Source: Candidatus Saccharimonadota bacterium (GTDB lineage: Bacteria > Patescibacteriota > Saccharimonadia > Saccharimonadales > Saccharimonadaceae). From it: DNA of 64,000 bases. The notes beneath the pieces were generated by a model. That model had not been told where the DNA came from. It saw only the letters and a program-made list of their open reading frames with translations, and searched no databases. A program made the translations under genes and the position numbers. Within the stretch, counting starts at the first letter, position 1, and every line of letters starts with the position of its first letter. The stretch is taken from the NCBI GenBank assembly GCA_017460105.1, contig JAFUBS010000003.1, forward strand, positions 62,001-126,000, read 5' to 3'. Below are positions 26,034 through 34,284 of this stretch, piece after piece.

Positions 26034-27256
26034 CAATTCCTCTTATGCTTTATCATTTTATTATACACGTTTATACATTTTTCCGCAACTTTATCCCACG
26101 AAATTTTGTTATATTCTTTTTTGACGTTTTCGGTGAGTGTATTCTGCAAAGCTGGATTATTCGCGATGGCGAGAATTTGGTCGGCGAGCTTTTGTCCGTC
26201 CCAAAAATCATATTTGAGTGCAGACCAGATGACTTCTGAGACGCCGGATTGTTTAGTGAGAATAAGCGCGTCGCCATGATGGGCGGCTTCTAGTGCAGTA
26301 AGTCCAAATGGTTCTGAAATCGAGCTCATTACGAATACGTCGGAAATTGTATATATATCACGTAGTCTGTGTCCACGCACAAATCCGGTAAAAATCACGT
26401 TCTTGGCGATTCCGAGTCTCGCTGCAAGGCCGATCAGGTCGTTACGTTCTTCGCCATCACCAGCAAAGACAAATAATACTTTTGGATTCTTTTGGATGAC
26501 CATGGCGGCGGCGTCCATGAGGAATGTAAGGCCTTTTTGGATAGTGAAACGACCGACGGTAGAAACGATGGTCCAACCGTTTTGCTTTAGACTGGAGATG
26601 TAGTTGTAATCGTCATTGTTGAATTCGTACTTCTTGGTGTAGTAAGTCTCGTCTAGAGAGTTGTAAATAACCGTTATTTTGCTGAGAGGAATATGGTATT
26701 TCTCGTGGATGATCCGTTTGGTAGCCTCGGATACAGCAATGATTTCGTCTGCCATCATCAGGCCTTCATACTCAATTTCGTGAATGAGTGGGTTGCCATC
26801 ATGCATGCCGGCGCGGTCGAATTCTGTGGCATGAACGTGGGCAACAAAGGGTATACCGTAGTTTTTCTTGGCAAGAATTCCGGCTTCGAAAGTGAGCCAA
26901 TCATGAGCGTGGACAGCCGCAGGCTTGAAGTCCATGAGGTATTTATTAACGAAATCGCAATACGAATGCTGTACGTCGCGAATAGAAATAAAGCGATTAT
27001 CTTCTCGAGTCGGGATGATTTTTTCTTCGAGCTGGAGGGACGCGTAGGAGCCGCCACCGTATCGATAAATCGGGTCTAAGTGCGTGGCGGATAGAACATT
27101 CATGAAGCTATATTCTTCGTTACTAGATTCGTATGGTACCACAAAGTCGATATCTACATGTTGTCTGGAAATTGCATGCGCCATATTTAGACAGGCAACA
27201 CCTAGACCCCCACTATTGTGAGGCGGAAGTTCCCAGCCTAACATAAGTATTTTCAT
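26033..27256 (-). CDS. GT4/GT5-type glycosyltransferase, glycogen-synthase-like
   Basis: GT-B fold glycosyltransferase, 407 aa. The N-terminal GWELPPHNSGGLGVA resembles the sugar-nucleotide-binding loop of glycogen synthases. HAHDWLTFEAGILAKK and the EX7E motif in SEPFGLTALEAAHHG are typical of this clan. Its coupling to GH57 points to alpha-1,4-glucan synthesis, but donor and acceptor are inferred. A TAAAAT box (plus 27264-27269) ends 7 nt before the ATG. Confidence 0.82.
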   Translation of the reverse strand: MKILMLGWELPPHNSGGLGVACLNMAHAISRQHVDIDFVVPYESSNEEYSFMNVLSATHLDPIYRYGGGSYASLQLEEKIIPTREDNRFISIRDVQHSYCDFVNKYLMDFKPAAVHAHDWLTFEAGILAKKNYGIPFVAHVHATEFDRAGMHDGNPLIHEIEYEGLMMADEIIAVSEATKRIIHEKYHIPLSKITVIYNSLDETYYTKKYEFNNDDYNYISSLKQNGWTIVSTVGRFTIQKGLTFLMDAAAMVIQKNPKVLFVFAGDGEERNDLIGLAARLGIAKNVIFTGFVRGHRLRDIYTISDVFVMSSISEPFGLTALEAAHHGDALILTKQSGVSEVIWSALKYDFWDGQKLADQILAIANNPALQNTLTENVKKEYNKISWDKVAEKCINVYNKMIKHKRN

Positions 27257-27307
27257 CTATTTTATTTTATCACCATTTGTGGTAAAATGGAAGAATATTT
27301 AACAAAA

Positions 27308-27382
27308 AGGGGCGTAGTACAACGGTTAGTATAGCGGTCTCCAAAACCGTAGATATGGGTTCAATTCCTGTCGCCCCTGCCA
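27308..27382 (+). tRNA. tRNA-Trp (anticodon CCA)
   Basis: Acceptor AGGGGCG pairs with CGCCCCT, the discriminator is G, and CCA is encoded (27380-27382). The loop CTCCAAA gives anticodon CCA. UGA remains a stop in this window, consistent with a single CCA-reading tRNA-Trp. Confidence 0.92.
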
Positions 27383-27403
27383 ATTATTTGCTATAATAAT
27401 TAT

Positions 27404-28201
27404 ATGGGAAAAACATACCGAAGACGAATTTTGCAAGATATTCTCTTCGGTTCTTTTATTGCTGTAATTTTAGTGAACATTGGTATCTTTATAGTAAAAT
27501 TGGTCTTTGATGTGCAGCAATTCGAGCCGGAACTTACTGGCTGTATTCCTAGTGAGCTGATTGAGCGAGAAATCGAATATACTGGCACGATATATCTTAC
27601 TTTTGATGACGGGCCCGGGGACTACACTAATTGGTTGCTCGATATTCTGAAAAAATATAATGTGTCAGCTACGTTCTTTGTGACAGGTAATGGTGACGAT
27701 GCGACTATCGCACGTGAATACAAGGAAGGGCATGCGATTGGGCTACATACTTTGTCGCATAACTATTCTTATATATATCGGAGTGTAGATAATTTTTTCG
27801 ATGATCTTTATGCTGTGCAGGATAGAGTTAAGGCTATCACGGGCACAACTTCTATGTTGATGAGATTTCCGGGTGGGAGCTCAAATACAGTTAGTCGCAG
27901 ATATGACGGAGGAAAACATATTATGAGTGCGCTTACGTGGGAAGTAGAAAATCGTGGTTTTACTTATTTTGATTGGGATATATTGTCGGGAGATGCTGGA
28001 GAAACGACTGACACTGGGGAGGTGATAGAACGCGTGACAAGCGCTTTCCATCCGGGCGAAAACGTAGTTTTGCAACATGACATTAAAGATTTTTCAGTGG
28101 CGGCCGTGGAGGAAATTATTAAGTTTGGCAAGGCCAATGGCTATAAATTCGAAAAGTTGACTAATAAATCATTTACGGCACATCATGGTGTCAACAATTA
28201 A
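27404..28201 (+). CDS. membrane-anchored polysaccharide deacetylase (NodB domain)
   Basis: CE4 deacetylase acting outside the membrane on peptidoglycan or other N-acetylated glycans. An N-terminal TM helix (about 12-34) precedes the NodB domain: LTFDDGPGD (metal Asp), HTLSHNY (metal His pair), MRFPGGSSN and FDWDILSGD, with LQHD at the end. Length is 265 aa. TATAAT (27392-27397) ends 6 nt before the ATG, directly after tRNA-Trp. Confidence 0.9.
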   Translation: MGKTYRRRILQDILFGSFIAVILVNIGIFIVKLVFDVQQFEPELTGCIPSELIEREIEYTGTIYLTFDDGPGDYTNWLLDILKKYNVSATFFVTGNGDDATIAREYKEGHAIGLHTLSHNYSYIYRSVDNFFDDLYAVQDRVKAITGTTSMLMRFPGGSSNTVSRRYDGGKHIMSALTWEVENRGFTYFDWDILSGDAGETTDTGEVIERVTSAFHPGENVVLQHDIKDFSVAAVEEIIKFGKANGYKFEKLTNKSFTAHHGVNN

Positions 28202-28242
28202 TCTTGCACCCCACAGTAAAAGTGTGATACAATAAAGTTATT

Positions 28243-28737
28243 ATGGAAGGTAATAAATCTAATCCGCGAGCTTTGTTGGTATTCGGTGCGCCTTGCAGCG
28301 GCAAAACTAGCTTCTCGACTAATTTCGCAAAGAGATTCGATTTGGCTTTTTACGATTTAGATGAGCTTAGAGAATCCAACCGTTTATCGCGTAAAAATAT
28401 TTTATTAATAGTCGAGCTTTTGTCTCGCACGGGCAAAACTCTAATCATTGAAGGCGGTCTTGGCACCGAGAAAGAACGTACTGAGATTAGGAATATCTTG
28501 CGAAATGCAGGCTATACACCGACGCTTATTTGGATTCAGACTGATATCAATACGATTCGTTCTCGACTCAAATTGCGCTATCGCTCTGTCACTAAGGCAC
28601 GTGATATTTATGATTCCTCTGTACAGAAGTTGGAGGCGCCATCCGACTTTGAAAGACCAATTATTCTTTCTGGTAAACATACATTTGAGACACAATGCCG
28701 CCATGTCCTAAAGGGTTTGGCTGATGCGGATAAATGA
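28243..28737 (+). CDS. P-loop kinase-like protein
   Basis: A 164-aa single-domain NTPase. Walker A is GAPCSGKTS near residues 16-24. FYDLDELRES resembles the substrate/Mg motif of shikimate, adenylate and zeta-toxin-like kinases, and the LKLRYRS region may be an arginine lid. The substrate is unknown. It overlaps the following metallopeptidase gene by 14 nt, so the two are coupled. Confidence 0.7.
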   Translation: MEGNKSNPRALLVFGAPCSGKTSFSTNFAKRFDLAFYDLDELRESNRLSRKNILLIVELLSRTGKTLIIEGGLGTEKERTEIRNILRNAGYTPTLIWIQTDINTIRSRLKLRYRSVTKARDIYDSSVQKLEAPSDFERPIILSGKHTFETQCRHVLKGLADADK

Positions 28738-29269
28738 TGATGAATTTGGCGAAGTAATAGTTAAGAAAAGTCCACTTGCCAAAAATATTAAATTTTCAAT
28801 TTCGACTTCTGGGAGATTGCAGATGTCGGTGCCTTCCTATACTTCAAATTTTCTGGCGAAAAGATTTTTGAATACTAATCGCAAGATGATTCGCGAAAAA
28901 CTGCCCGTAAAAGATCCAAGTGAGCAGCGAGCGCGAGATTATCAGAAAAAAGTCTTAATGAAAAAGGCCAAAGAATACTTACCATACCGTTTGGAATATT
29001 ATGCAAAACTCTATGGCTATTCTTATGACAAATGCAGAATGAGCCATGCTAATACGCGATGGGGCAGTTGTTCATCGAATCGCACGATTTCTCTAAATAT
29101 CGGACTAATGAAACTGCCAGAACAGTTGCGTGATTATGTAATTTTGCATGAACTAGCGCATCTTAACCACATGGACCATTCCAAAGCTTTTTGGGCGGAG
29201 GTGGCGTCGCATGATAAAAACTACAAATTGCATGAAAAGCGCCTAAAAATGTTCAATCCAGGTGTTTAA
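28724..29269 (+). CDS. YgjP-like (DUF45) zinc metallopeptidase
   Basis: A 181-aa putative M48-clan peptidase. The zinc motif is VILHELAHLNHMDH with a third ligand region around FWAEVASH. RWGSCSSNRTISLNIGLMKLP is the hallmark of the YgjP/DUF45 family. No signal peptide or TM segment is present. The physiological target is unknown. Confidence 0.85.
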   Translation: MRINDDEFGEVIVKKSPLAKNIKFSISTSGRLQMSVPSYTSNFLAKRFLNTNRKMIREKLPVKDPSEQRARDYQKKVLMKKAKEYLPYRLEYYAKLYGYSYDKCRMSHANTRWGSCSSNRTISLNIGLMKLPEQLRDYVILHELAHLNHMDHSKAFWAEVASHDKNYKLHEKRLKMFNPGV

Positions 29270-29333
29270 TTTTAAACATAATTATATTGTTTTTTATAAT
29301 CCTTGTGCTATAATTAAGTAAAAGGAGTGAGTT

Positions 29334-29822
29334 ATGGAGTTAAAAAAACATTTTGGCATACGAGGTTTTTTGGCATGTTCGTATCTGCTAATCTTCGCTG
29401 CATATTTAGCGTTTGGATTTTTGCCGACGCGGACAGCGGTGGCTTTGCAGGGGCGTTTGCAGATTGGTAGGATTGGTCTCGATACCGTTGTCGTTTCGGC
29501 AACACTAGACGACAATGGGCTTGTTACACCTGACGAGATTCCGGCAACGTATTCCAGAAGTCCGAATCGAACTTTGATTTATGGCCATTCAAGTACCGTG
29601 TTTGAGAATTTGTATTTGTTAAATATCGGCGACGAAATTAGTTACAATGGTAAAGTTTATGTCATCAACGACGTTTCTGTACTCGAAAAAGATGATATAA
29701 ATATGAATAAGGTTCTTGCTGGAAGTGGACGCGATAGTGTCGTACTAATGACTTGTGCTGGCGAGCTATACAATAACGGTGGCGCTTCACATAGATTACT
29801 AATTAATGCCGTAGAGAAATAA
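29334..29822 (+). CDS. sortase
   Basis: Membrane-bound transpeptidase that attaches or polymerises surface proteins. An N-terminal TM helix spans about residues 11-30. The catalytic His is in IYGHSST, Cys in VVLMTCAGE and Arg in SHRLLI. Length 162 aa is compact and closest to class D/E/F types. The promoter TATAAT (29309-29314) is followed by AAAGGAG 6 nt before the ATG, so this mRNA does have a leader. No LPXTG substrate is visible in the window. Confidence 0.85.
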   Translation: MELKKHFGIRGFLACSYLLIFAAYLAFGFLPTRTAVALQGRLQIGRIGLDTVVVSATLDDNGLVTPDEIPATYSRSPNRTLIYGHSSTVFENLYLLNIGDEISYNGKVYVINDVSVLEKDDINMNKVLAGSGRDSVVLMTCAGELYNNGGASHRLLINAVEK

Positions 29823-31787
29823 TTATTTGACTTGCCTTAGGCGGATAGCAAATCCGCCACCGGCAGCCATATAGATATCTAGCGCGTCGGTCCTGCCGAC
29901 GTGCTTTTTGGTAATAGCGATACCAAATGGATTGTCGCGGTAATGAGCGTCTTCGCTGTCACAATAGATTTCTGCTTCGTAGACTTGACTGTCTAGAAAA
30001 TCTAGCGTGATGTGGACACGGCGTTCATTTTCGTCGGTAACGCCACCAATATACCAGTCGCCACTCTCGCGATCTTCTCTTGCTACTATATAATACTCGC
30101 CAATTTCACCAGCAAGTGGTAAAGTTTTAGCAAAACTGGTTGGCACGTCGCGAATGAACTTAAAAACATTCGCAAAACGTTCTTCGTAGATGTAGGGACG
30201 ATCGGCTGCCATTGCCATAGCGGAATAGATTGTGATGAAATACGCTAACTGGCGTGCGAGTGTAGTAGAGATACGTTTGACGTTGTTTGTGATGTCAAAA
30301 ATACCGTTAGTGTAATCCATACCGCCCGAAAGCAAACGAGTGTATGGTAAGTAGCAGGCGTGTGATGGACTGAGAGCCCCACCTTCGTATTCTTGGCCGC
30401 GAGCGCCTTCACGCGTAAGAAGATTTGGCCAGGTGCGTTCGATGCCGGTACCTTTAATCGGCTCATGAATATCTAGACAAATATGCTTCTTGGCGGCTAG
30501 TTCGACAGTCTTTTGGTAATGATTAACGCCGATTTGCGAATGATGCCATTCGCGATGGCCATTTACAGTCATCTTGCTACCAGCGTAGCCAGTCTTGACA
30601 TAATGCACGCCATTCGCAGCATAATAATTGTAGGCGTCTTCTAATTGGTTTTCGTAATTGTCGATGAATCCAACTGTTTCGTGATGTCCGACTATTTCAA
30701 TGTTCTTTGCGGCGGCATAGCGGGCTACTTCTGGCAAGTCGAAATCATTCTCGGCGACAGTGAATTTGTTATGAATACCGTTTTCGAGCCAATCGCCTTC
30801 CCAGCCTTCATTCCAACCCTCGATAAGTACTCCTTGCATACCTAGACGCACTGCTGCATCGATGTACTCTTTGGCGTGCTTCGTGGTGGCACCATGACGT
30901 TCTCCTGGTGCCCATGTCCATTCACCGACGTACATTGCCCACCAGATGCCAATAAATTTGAGAGTCTTTACCCATGAAAAATCACCTTTTGGTGGCTCGT
31001 TTAGACAGTATATAATATGGTTGGTAGTCAGCTCGATTGCGGAATTTGCAATCATAATTACGCGCCATGGAGTCTGAAACGGCAGGGAAACGTGCGCCTT
31101 GGTGCCATCCGACAAGGGCGTAATGTCTGCACAAGCGACGTGGTTATTATTTAGAGCGATATTCATCGAACCATAGTCATAGAGAGCTGCTTCATGAAGC
31201 GACAAGTAGAATCCGTTAGGGGTCTTGAGCGTAAATGGTGTATGCGCGCTGCCTTTAAGACTATGCAAGTTAATCTTTTCGTAATTATATTCATAGCGAT
31301 CTGGTTGGTAGGCTGGTATTTTCCAGACGGTGGAGTTGAGATCGATATTGAATTCGGTTTGCTCATTGGAAATGGTGATGCGCTGGAACTTTGGCTGTGG
31401 TGGTATTTCGTATCGGAACGCCACGCCATCATTAAACACACGAAATCTAACGGTAAAAATACGATTGGGGGCTTCGGATTCAGCTAGATAGAAGCACGAT
31501 TCGTTGTAAGTATTGCCGATATAGCGATTTTCGCCCCAAGGTAGCTCAATAGTCTCTTCGTGACCATGAGTATTGGTACGAATAACCTTGAGATTATTTG
31601 TAAATGGCTCTTCGCCACAGACTAAGAGGCCTAGCCTAGAGCGCGAGACTACACGCTTCTCATCTACAGTGACACTGTAATATAGAGCGCTGTTCTTTAG
31701 TTCAAAAAGGCAGTGGATGCGACCATTCGGAGACAGGATTTCTTTCTTTAGTTCGTCTTTTTTGAAAAAGTTTGCCCACTTAAACAT
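29823..31787 (-). CDS. GH97 family alpha-glucosidase-like hydrolase
   Basis: Calcium-dependent alpha-glucosidase/alpha-galactosidase family 97 (SusB-like), 654 aa. The N-terminal beta-sandwich (about 1-270) includes FNDGVAFRYEIP. It is followed by the TIM barrel with IGIWWAMYVGEWTW, EGWNEGWEGDW, EIVGHHET and DIHEPIKGTGIERTWPN. A C-terminal beta domain closes the protein. It lacks a signal peptide, unlike the Bacteroides SusB enzymes, so it probably works on internal glucan. TATAAT (plus 31794-31799) ends 6 nt before the ATG. Confidence 0.88.
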   Translation of the reverse strand: MFKWANFFKKDELKKEILSPNGRIHCLFELKNSALYYSVTVDEKRVVSRSRLGLLVCGEEPFTNNLKVIRTNTHGHEETIELPWGENRYIGNTYNESCFYLAESEAPNRIFTVRFRVFNDGVAFRYEIPPQPKFQRITISNEQTEFNIDLNSTVWKIPAYQPDRYEYNYEKINLHSLKGSAHTPFTLKTPNGFYLSLHEAALYDYGSMNIALNNNHVACADITPLSDGTKAHVSLPFQTPWRVIMIANSAIELTTNHIIYCLNEPPKGDFSWVKTLKFIGIWWAMYVGEWTWAPGERHGATTKHAKEYIDAAVRLGMQGVLIEGWNEGWEGDWLENGIHNKFTVAENDFDLPEVARYAAAKNIEIVGHHETVGFIDNYENQLEDAYNYYAANGVHYVKTGYAGSKMTVNGHREWHHSQIGVNHYQKTVELAAKKHICLDIHEPIKGTGIERTWPNLLTREGARGQEYEGGALSPSHACYLPYTRLLSGGMDYTNGIFDITNNVKRISTTLARQLAYFITIYSAMAMAADRPYIYEERFANVFKFIRDVPTSFAKTLPLAGEIGEYYIVAREDRESGDWYIGGVTDENERRVHITLDFLDSQVYEAEIYCDSEDAHYRDNPFGIAITKKHVGRTDALDIYMAAGGGFAIRLRQVK

Positions 31788-31822
31788 AAAATAATTATAT
31801 CACACTATGTTATAATATAGTT

Positions 31823-33292
31823 ATGACGAAACGTAGAGAGGGCAAAACGGCTCAGGCATTTACGACGATTCTAGTATTTGTCGTGGTTGCACTGGGTGCT
31901 TTTTTTGGAATACAATTTTTTACTAAGACTGGGATTTTTCGAATTCCGGGTGTAGTGTATTATGCTGAGAGTTTGAATGCTGACGAACTTGCGACGCTGG
32001 AAGGAATTTTTACCGAAGAGGTAGATTTAGACAAGGACGTAACGATTTCGGCAGCGAATTCTTTGGACTACCCGAATCTTGCTGAAGGCGAATTCTTGGT
32101 GTCGGTGCGGGTGCCAGTGACTGATTTTTATAGTCTAGAGACGAATTTTGATGCAGAAAGTGCAGATGCAGCTGTCGCGATGGAAAATTTTATCGAGATT
32201 AATGACCTTGACCATACAAAGAAGCTCTTGTCACTGAACGGACATTATTATTTAACGGAGTTTGACAAGGGTGCCGTGTATCGCGTACTAAAATTTACTT
32301 CAGAAAAATACAATGAGGAAATAGCTCCACTCATCGGCGACACTTTTGCGAAAACTTATCCTAGGAAAGAAACGACGTTAACTTTTGCGCAGACTGGTGT
32401 AACTGCCCTTTCGCGCGGCATGAATGCAAAATTATATCAGGTAGGTGATGCTTCGTATTTTGCAGAGAATATTGGTGAGTATTTGTCGTCATTTGATCTT
32501 ACGCACACGTCGAACGAATCTTCGTTTACGGATTATGCTTCTGCTAGCAACATTTGTTCCGATAAAAGATTTATCGATACTTTAACTGCGATTGGACTTG
32601 ATATCGTAGAGCTAACTGGGAATCACAATGTGGATTGTGGCGCCGTGGCGGCAGAAGAGACCGTTGACACTTATATCGAGAAGGGTATTCGCATGGTGGG
32701 TGGCGGCAAGAATGCCAGCGAGGCGGCCGTACCTCTCCAGATAGATGAGAAAGAGACCAAGATTACTATGCTGGCGTTCAACGAATCTACTGGTGGGGCT
32801 ACATACGGAGAGCGTCCTGGTGCTAATCAGTATTATGAAGAAGTTGCAGAGCAGCAAATTCGCGAGGCGAAAGAACGTGGAGATTTTGTGATTGTAGATA
32901 TCCAGTACTACGAATGTAGTGCGTATGCCTCTGAATATGAAGATCCGATTTGCGATAGGGCGGATTCGGCAGCTGGAGATCAGGTAGGGTTCTTCCGTCA
33001 CCTGATTGATTTGGGTGCAGACGTAGTAGTTGGTACTAGCGCGCATCAGCCGCAGACATATGAACTATATGGTAATGGTGCTATATACTATGGTCTTGGT
33101 AATTTATTCTTTGACCAAGTTTGGTGGCCTGGGACGACTAGGAGCCTTATTCTAGAACACTATTTCTACAATGGCAAATTATTACAAACGAGAATTACTC
33201 CGACTGTATACGACAACAGCATGCAGACGAGGTTGCTTGATGAGGAGACAACGAAATGGTTCCTAGAAAGACTATTAAGCGTAAGGCCCTAA
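31823..33292 (+). CDS. CapA-family (PGA_cap) metallophosphoesterase-like surface protein
   Basis: A 489-aa membrane-anchored protein with an N-terminal TM helix (about 13-34). The C-terminal CapA domain has VELTGNHNVDCG, VVGTSAHQPQTYELYGNGAIYYGLGN and FFDQVW. In firmicutes CapA is needed for poly-gamma-glutamate capsule export. The role here is only inferred to be envelope-related. TATAAT (31811-31816) ends 6 nt before the ATG, divergent from the GH97 gene. It overlaps the next gene by 37 nt. Confidence 0.85.
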   Translation: MTKRREGKTAQAFTTILVFVVVALGAFFGIQFFTKTGIFRIPGVVYYAESLNADELATLEGIFTEEVDLDKDVTISAANSLDYPNLAEGEFLVSVRVPVTDFYSLETNFDAESADAAVAMENFIEINDLDHTKKLLSLNGHYYLTEFDKGAVYRVLKFTSEKYNEEIAPLIGDTFAKTYPRKETTLTFAQTGVTALSRGMNAKLYQVGDASYFAENIGEYLSSFDLTHTSNESSFTDYASASNICSDKRFIDTLTAIGLDIVELTGNHNVDCGAVAAEETVDTYIEKGIRMVGGGKNASEAAVPLQIDEKETKITMLAFNESTGGATYGERPGANQYYEEVAEQQIREAKERGDFVIVDIQYYECSAYASEYEDPICDRADSAAGDQVGFFRHLIDLGADVVVGTSAHQPQTYELYGNGAIYYGLGNLFFDQVWWPGTTRSLILEHYFYNGKLLQTRITPTVYDNSMQTRLLDEETTKWFLERLLSVRP

Positions 33293-34251
33293 AAGAAAAC
33301 GCAACACAAGAGCCCGCCCCGTCACCGCAGGCGGACGGCGCTAATTCTCGCGCTGCCGCGCTCAGAAATACCCTGATAGCTCTTTTTGTTGTGCTACTAT
33401 TGGTGGCCGTAGGCTTTGGGACCTTCTTTGCACTGAAGGCGTTTAATGATTCGTCCGTGGAGCCGGAGACGCCTGTCGAACCCGTAGAGCCAGTTGAGCC
33501 GGTAGAGCCAGAGCCGGAACCTGTACTTCCGGATGCGATTAATTTTCAGCCTGTGGTTGATGAATGGGCGGCGTCGGTAGGAGGGAATCGCAGCGTAATT
33601 ATATATGATCTAGAACGAGGCGAGATTGCCGGACAGTACAATCCGGATGAAGATTATAATACGGCTTCGCTTTATAAGTTGTTTGTCGTTTATGAAGGTT
33701 ATCGCAGATTACAATCTGGAGAATGGAGTGCGGATGATATTGCCGGTGGAACTGGGCGCACCATTCTAGAATGTCTAGACTTGGCCGTTAGAGAGTCTTA
33801 TTCGCCGTGCGCCGAGACTTTGTGGAATTACATCGGACACGAAGAACTAGATAGGATTATTGCGGAAGAATTCGGTATTACAAACTCGGATATTTCGCAT
33901 CTAGTATCGAATCCGCACGATATTTTGAAGATAATGCAGCTATTCTATGAACATCCACATTTCAGCGATGAAGGTTTGGTGGCACGCATGAAGGATTCGT
34001 TCCTTGTCCAGCCTGCGACGACTTATAATTGGCGCCAGGGGTTACCTAGTGGTTTCTCTGAGAATGTAAATGTATACAACAAAGTAGGGTGGGATTATAA
34101 TCCAGATGGTGGCTATTGGAATATTTATCACGATGCGGCGATTGTAGAATTTCCAGAGCTAGACAGGCATTTTGTGGTAGTCGTAATGACCAATCGCGTG
34201 CCATATCAGAGAATCAGAGATTTCGCTAGAATGATAGAAGAAGCAGTCTAG
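33256..34251 (+). CDS. class A beta-lactamase-like serine hydrolase, membrane-anchored
   Basis: A 331-aa protein with a cytoplasmic tail and a TM helix at about 37-62. A Pro-Glu-Val repeat linker (PVEPVEP, about 73-90) leads to a penicillin-recognising domain. The SxxK nucleophile motif is TASLYKLF and the KTG-like box is KVGW. The short linker suits a spacer across the cell wall. It may be a PG-interacting transpeptidase relative rather than a resistance enzyme. The ATG lies inside the capA-like gene. Confidence 0.75.
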   Translation: MVPRKTIKRKALKENATQEPAPSPQADGANSRAAALRNTLIALFVVLLLVAVGFGTFFALKAFNDSSVEPETPVEPVEPVEPVEPEPEPVLPDAINFQPVVDEWAASVGGNRSVIIYDLERGEIAGQYNPDEDYNTASLYKLFVVYEGYRRLQSGEWSADDIAGGTGRTILECLDLAVRESYSPCAETLWNYIGHEELDRIIAEEFGITNSDISHLVSNPHDILKIMQLFYEHPHFSDEGLVARMKDSFLVQPATTYNWRQGLPSGFSENVNVYNKVGWDYNPDGGYWNIYHDAAIVEFPELDRHFVVVVMTNRVPYQRIRDFARMIEEAV

Positions 34252-34284
34252 TCTGGTCTGGGTTTTTGAATAAATAGATAATTA

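Noticed and set aside
33470-33520. Possible short tandem repeat or CRISPR-like array
   Set aside because: It encodes the Pro-Glu-Val linker of the serine hydrolase. There are no spacers, and no CRISPR array or cas gene was seen in the window.
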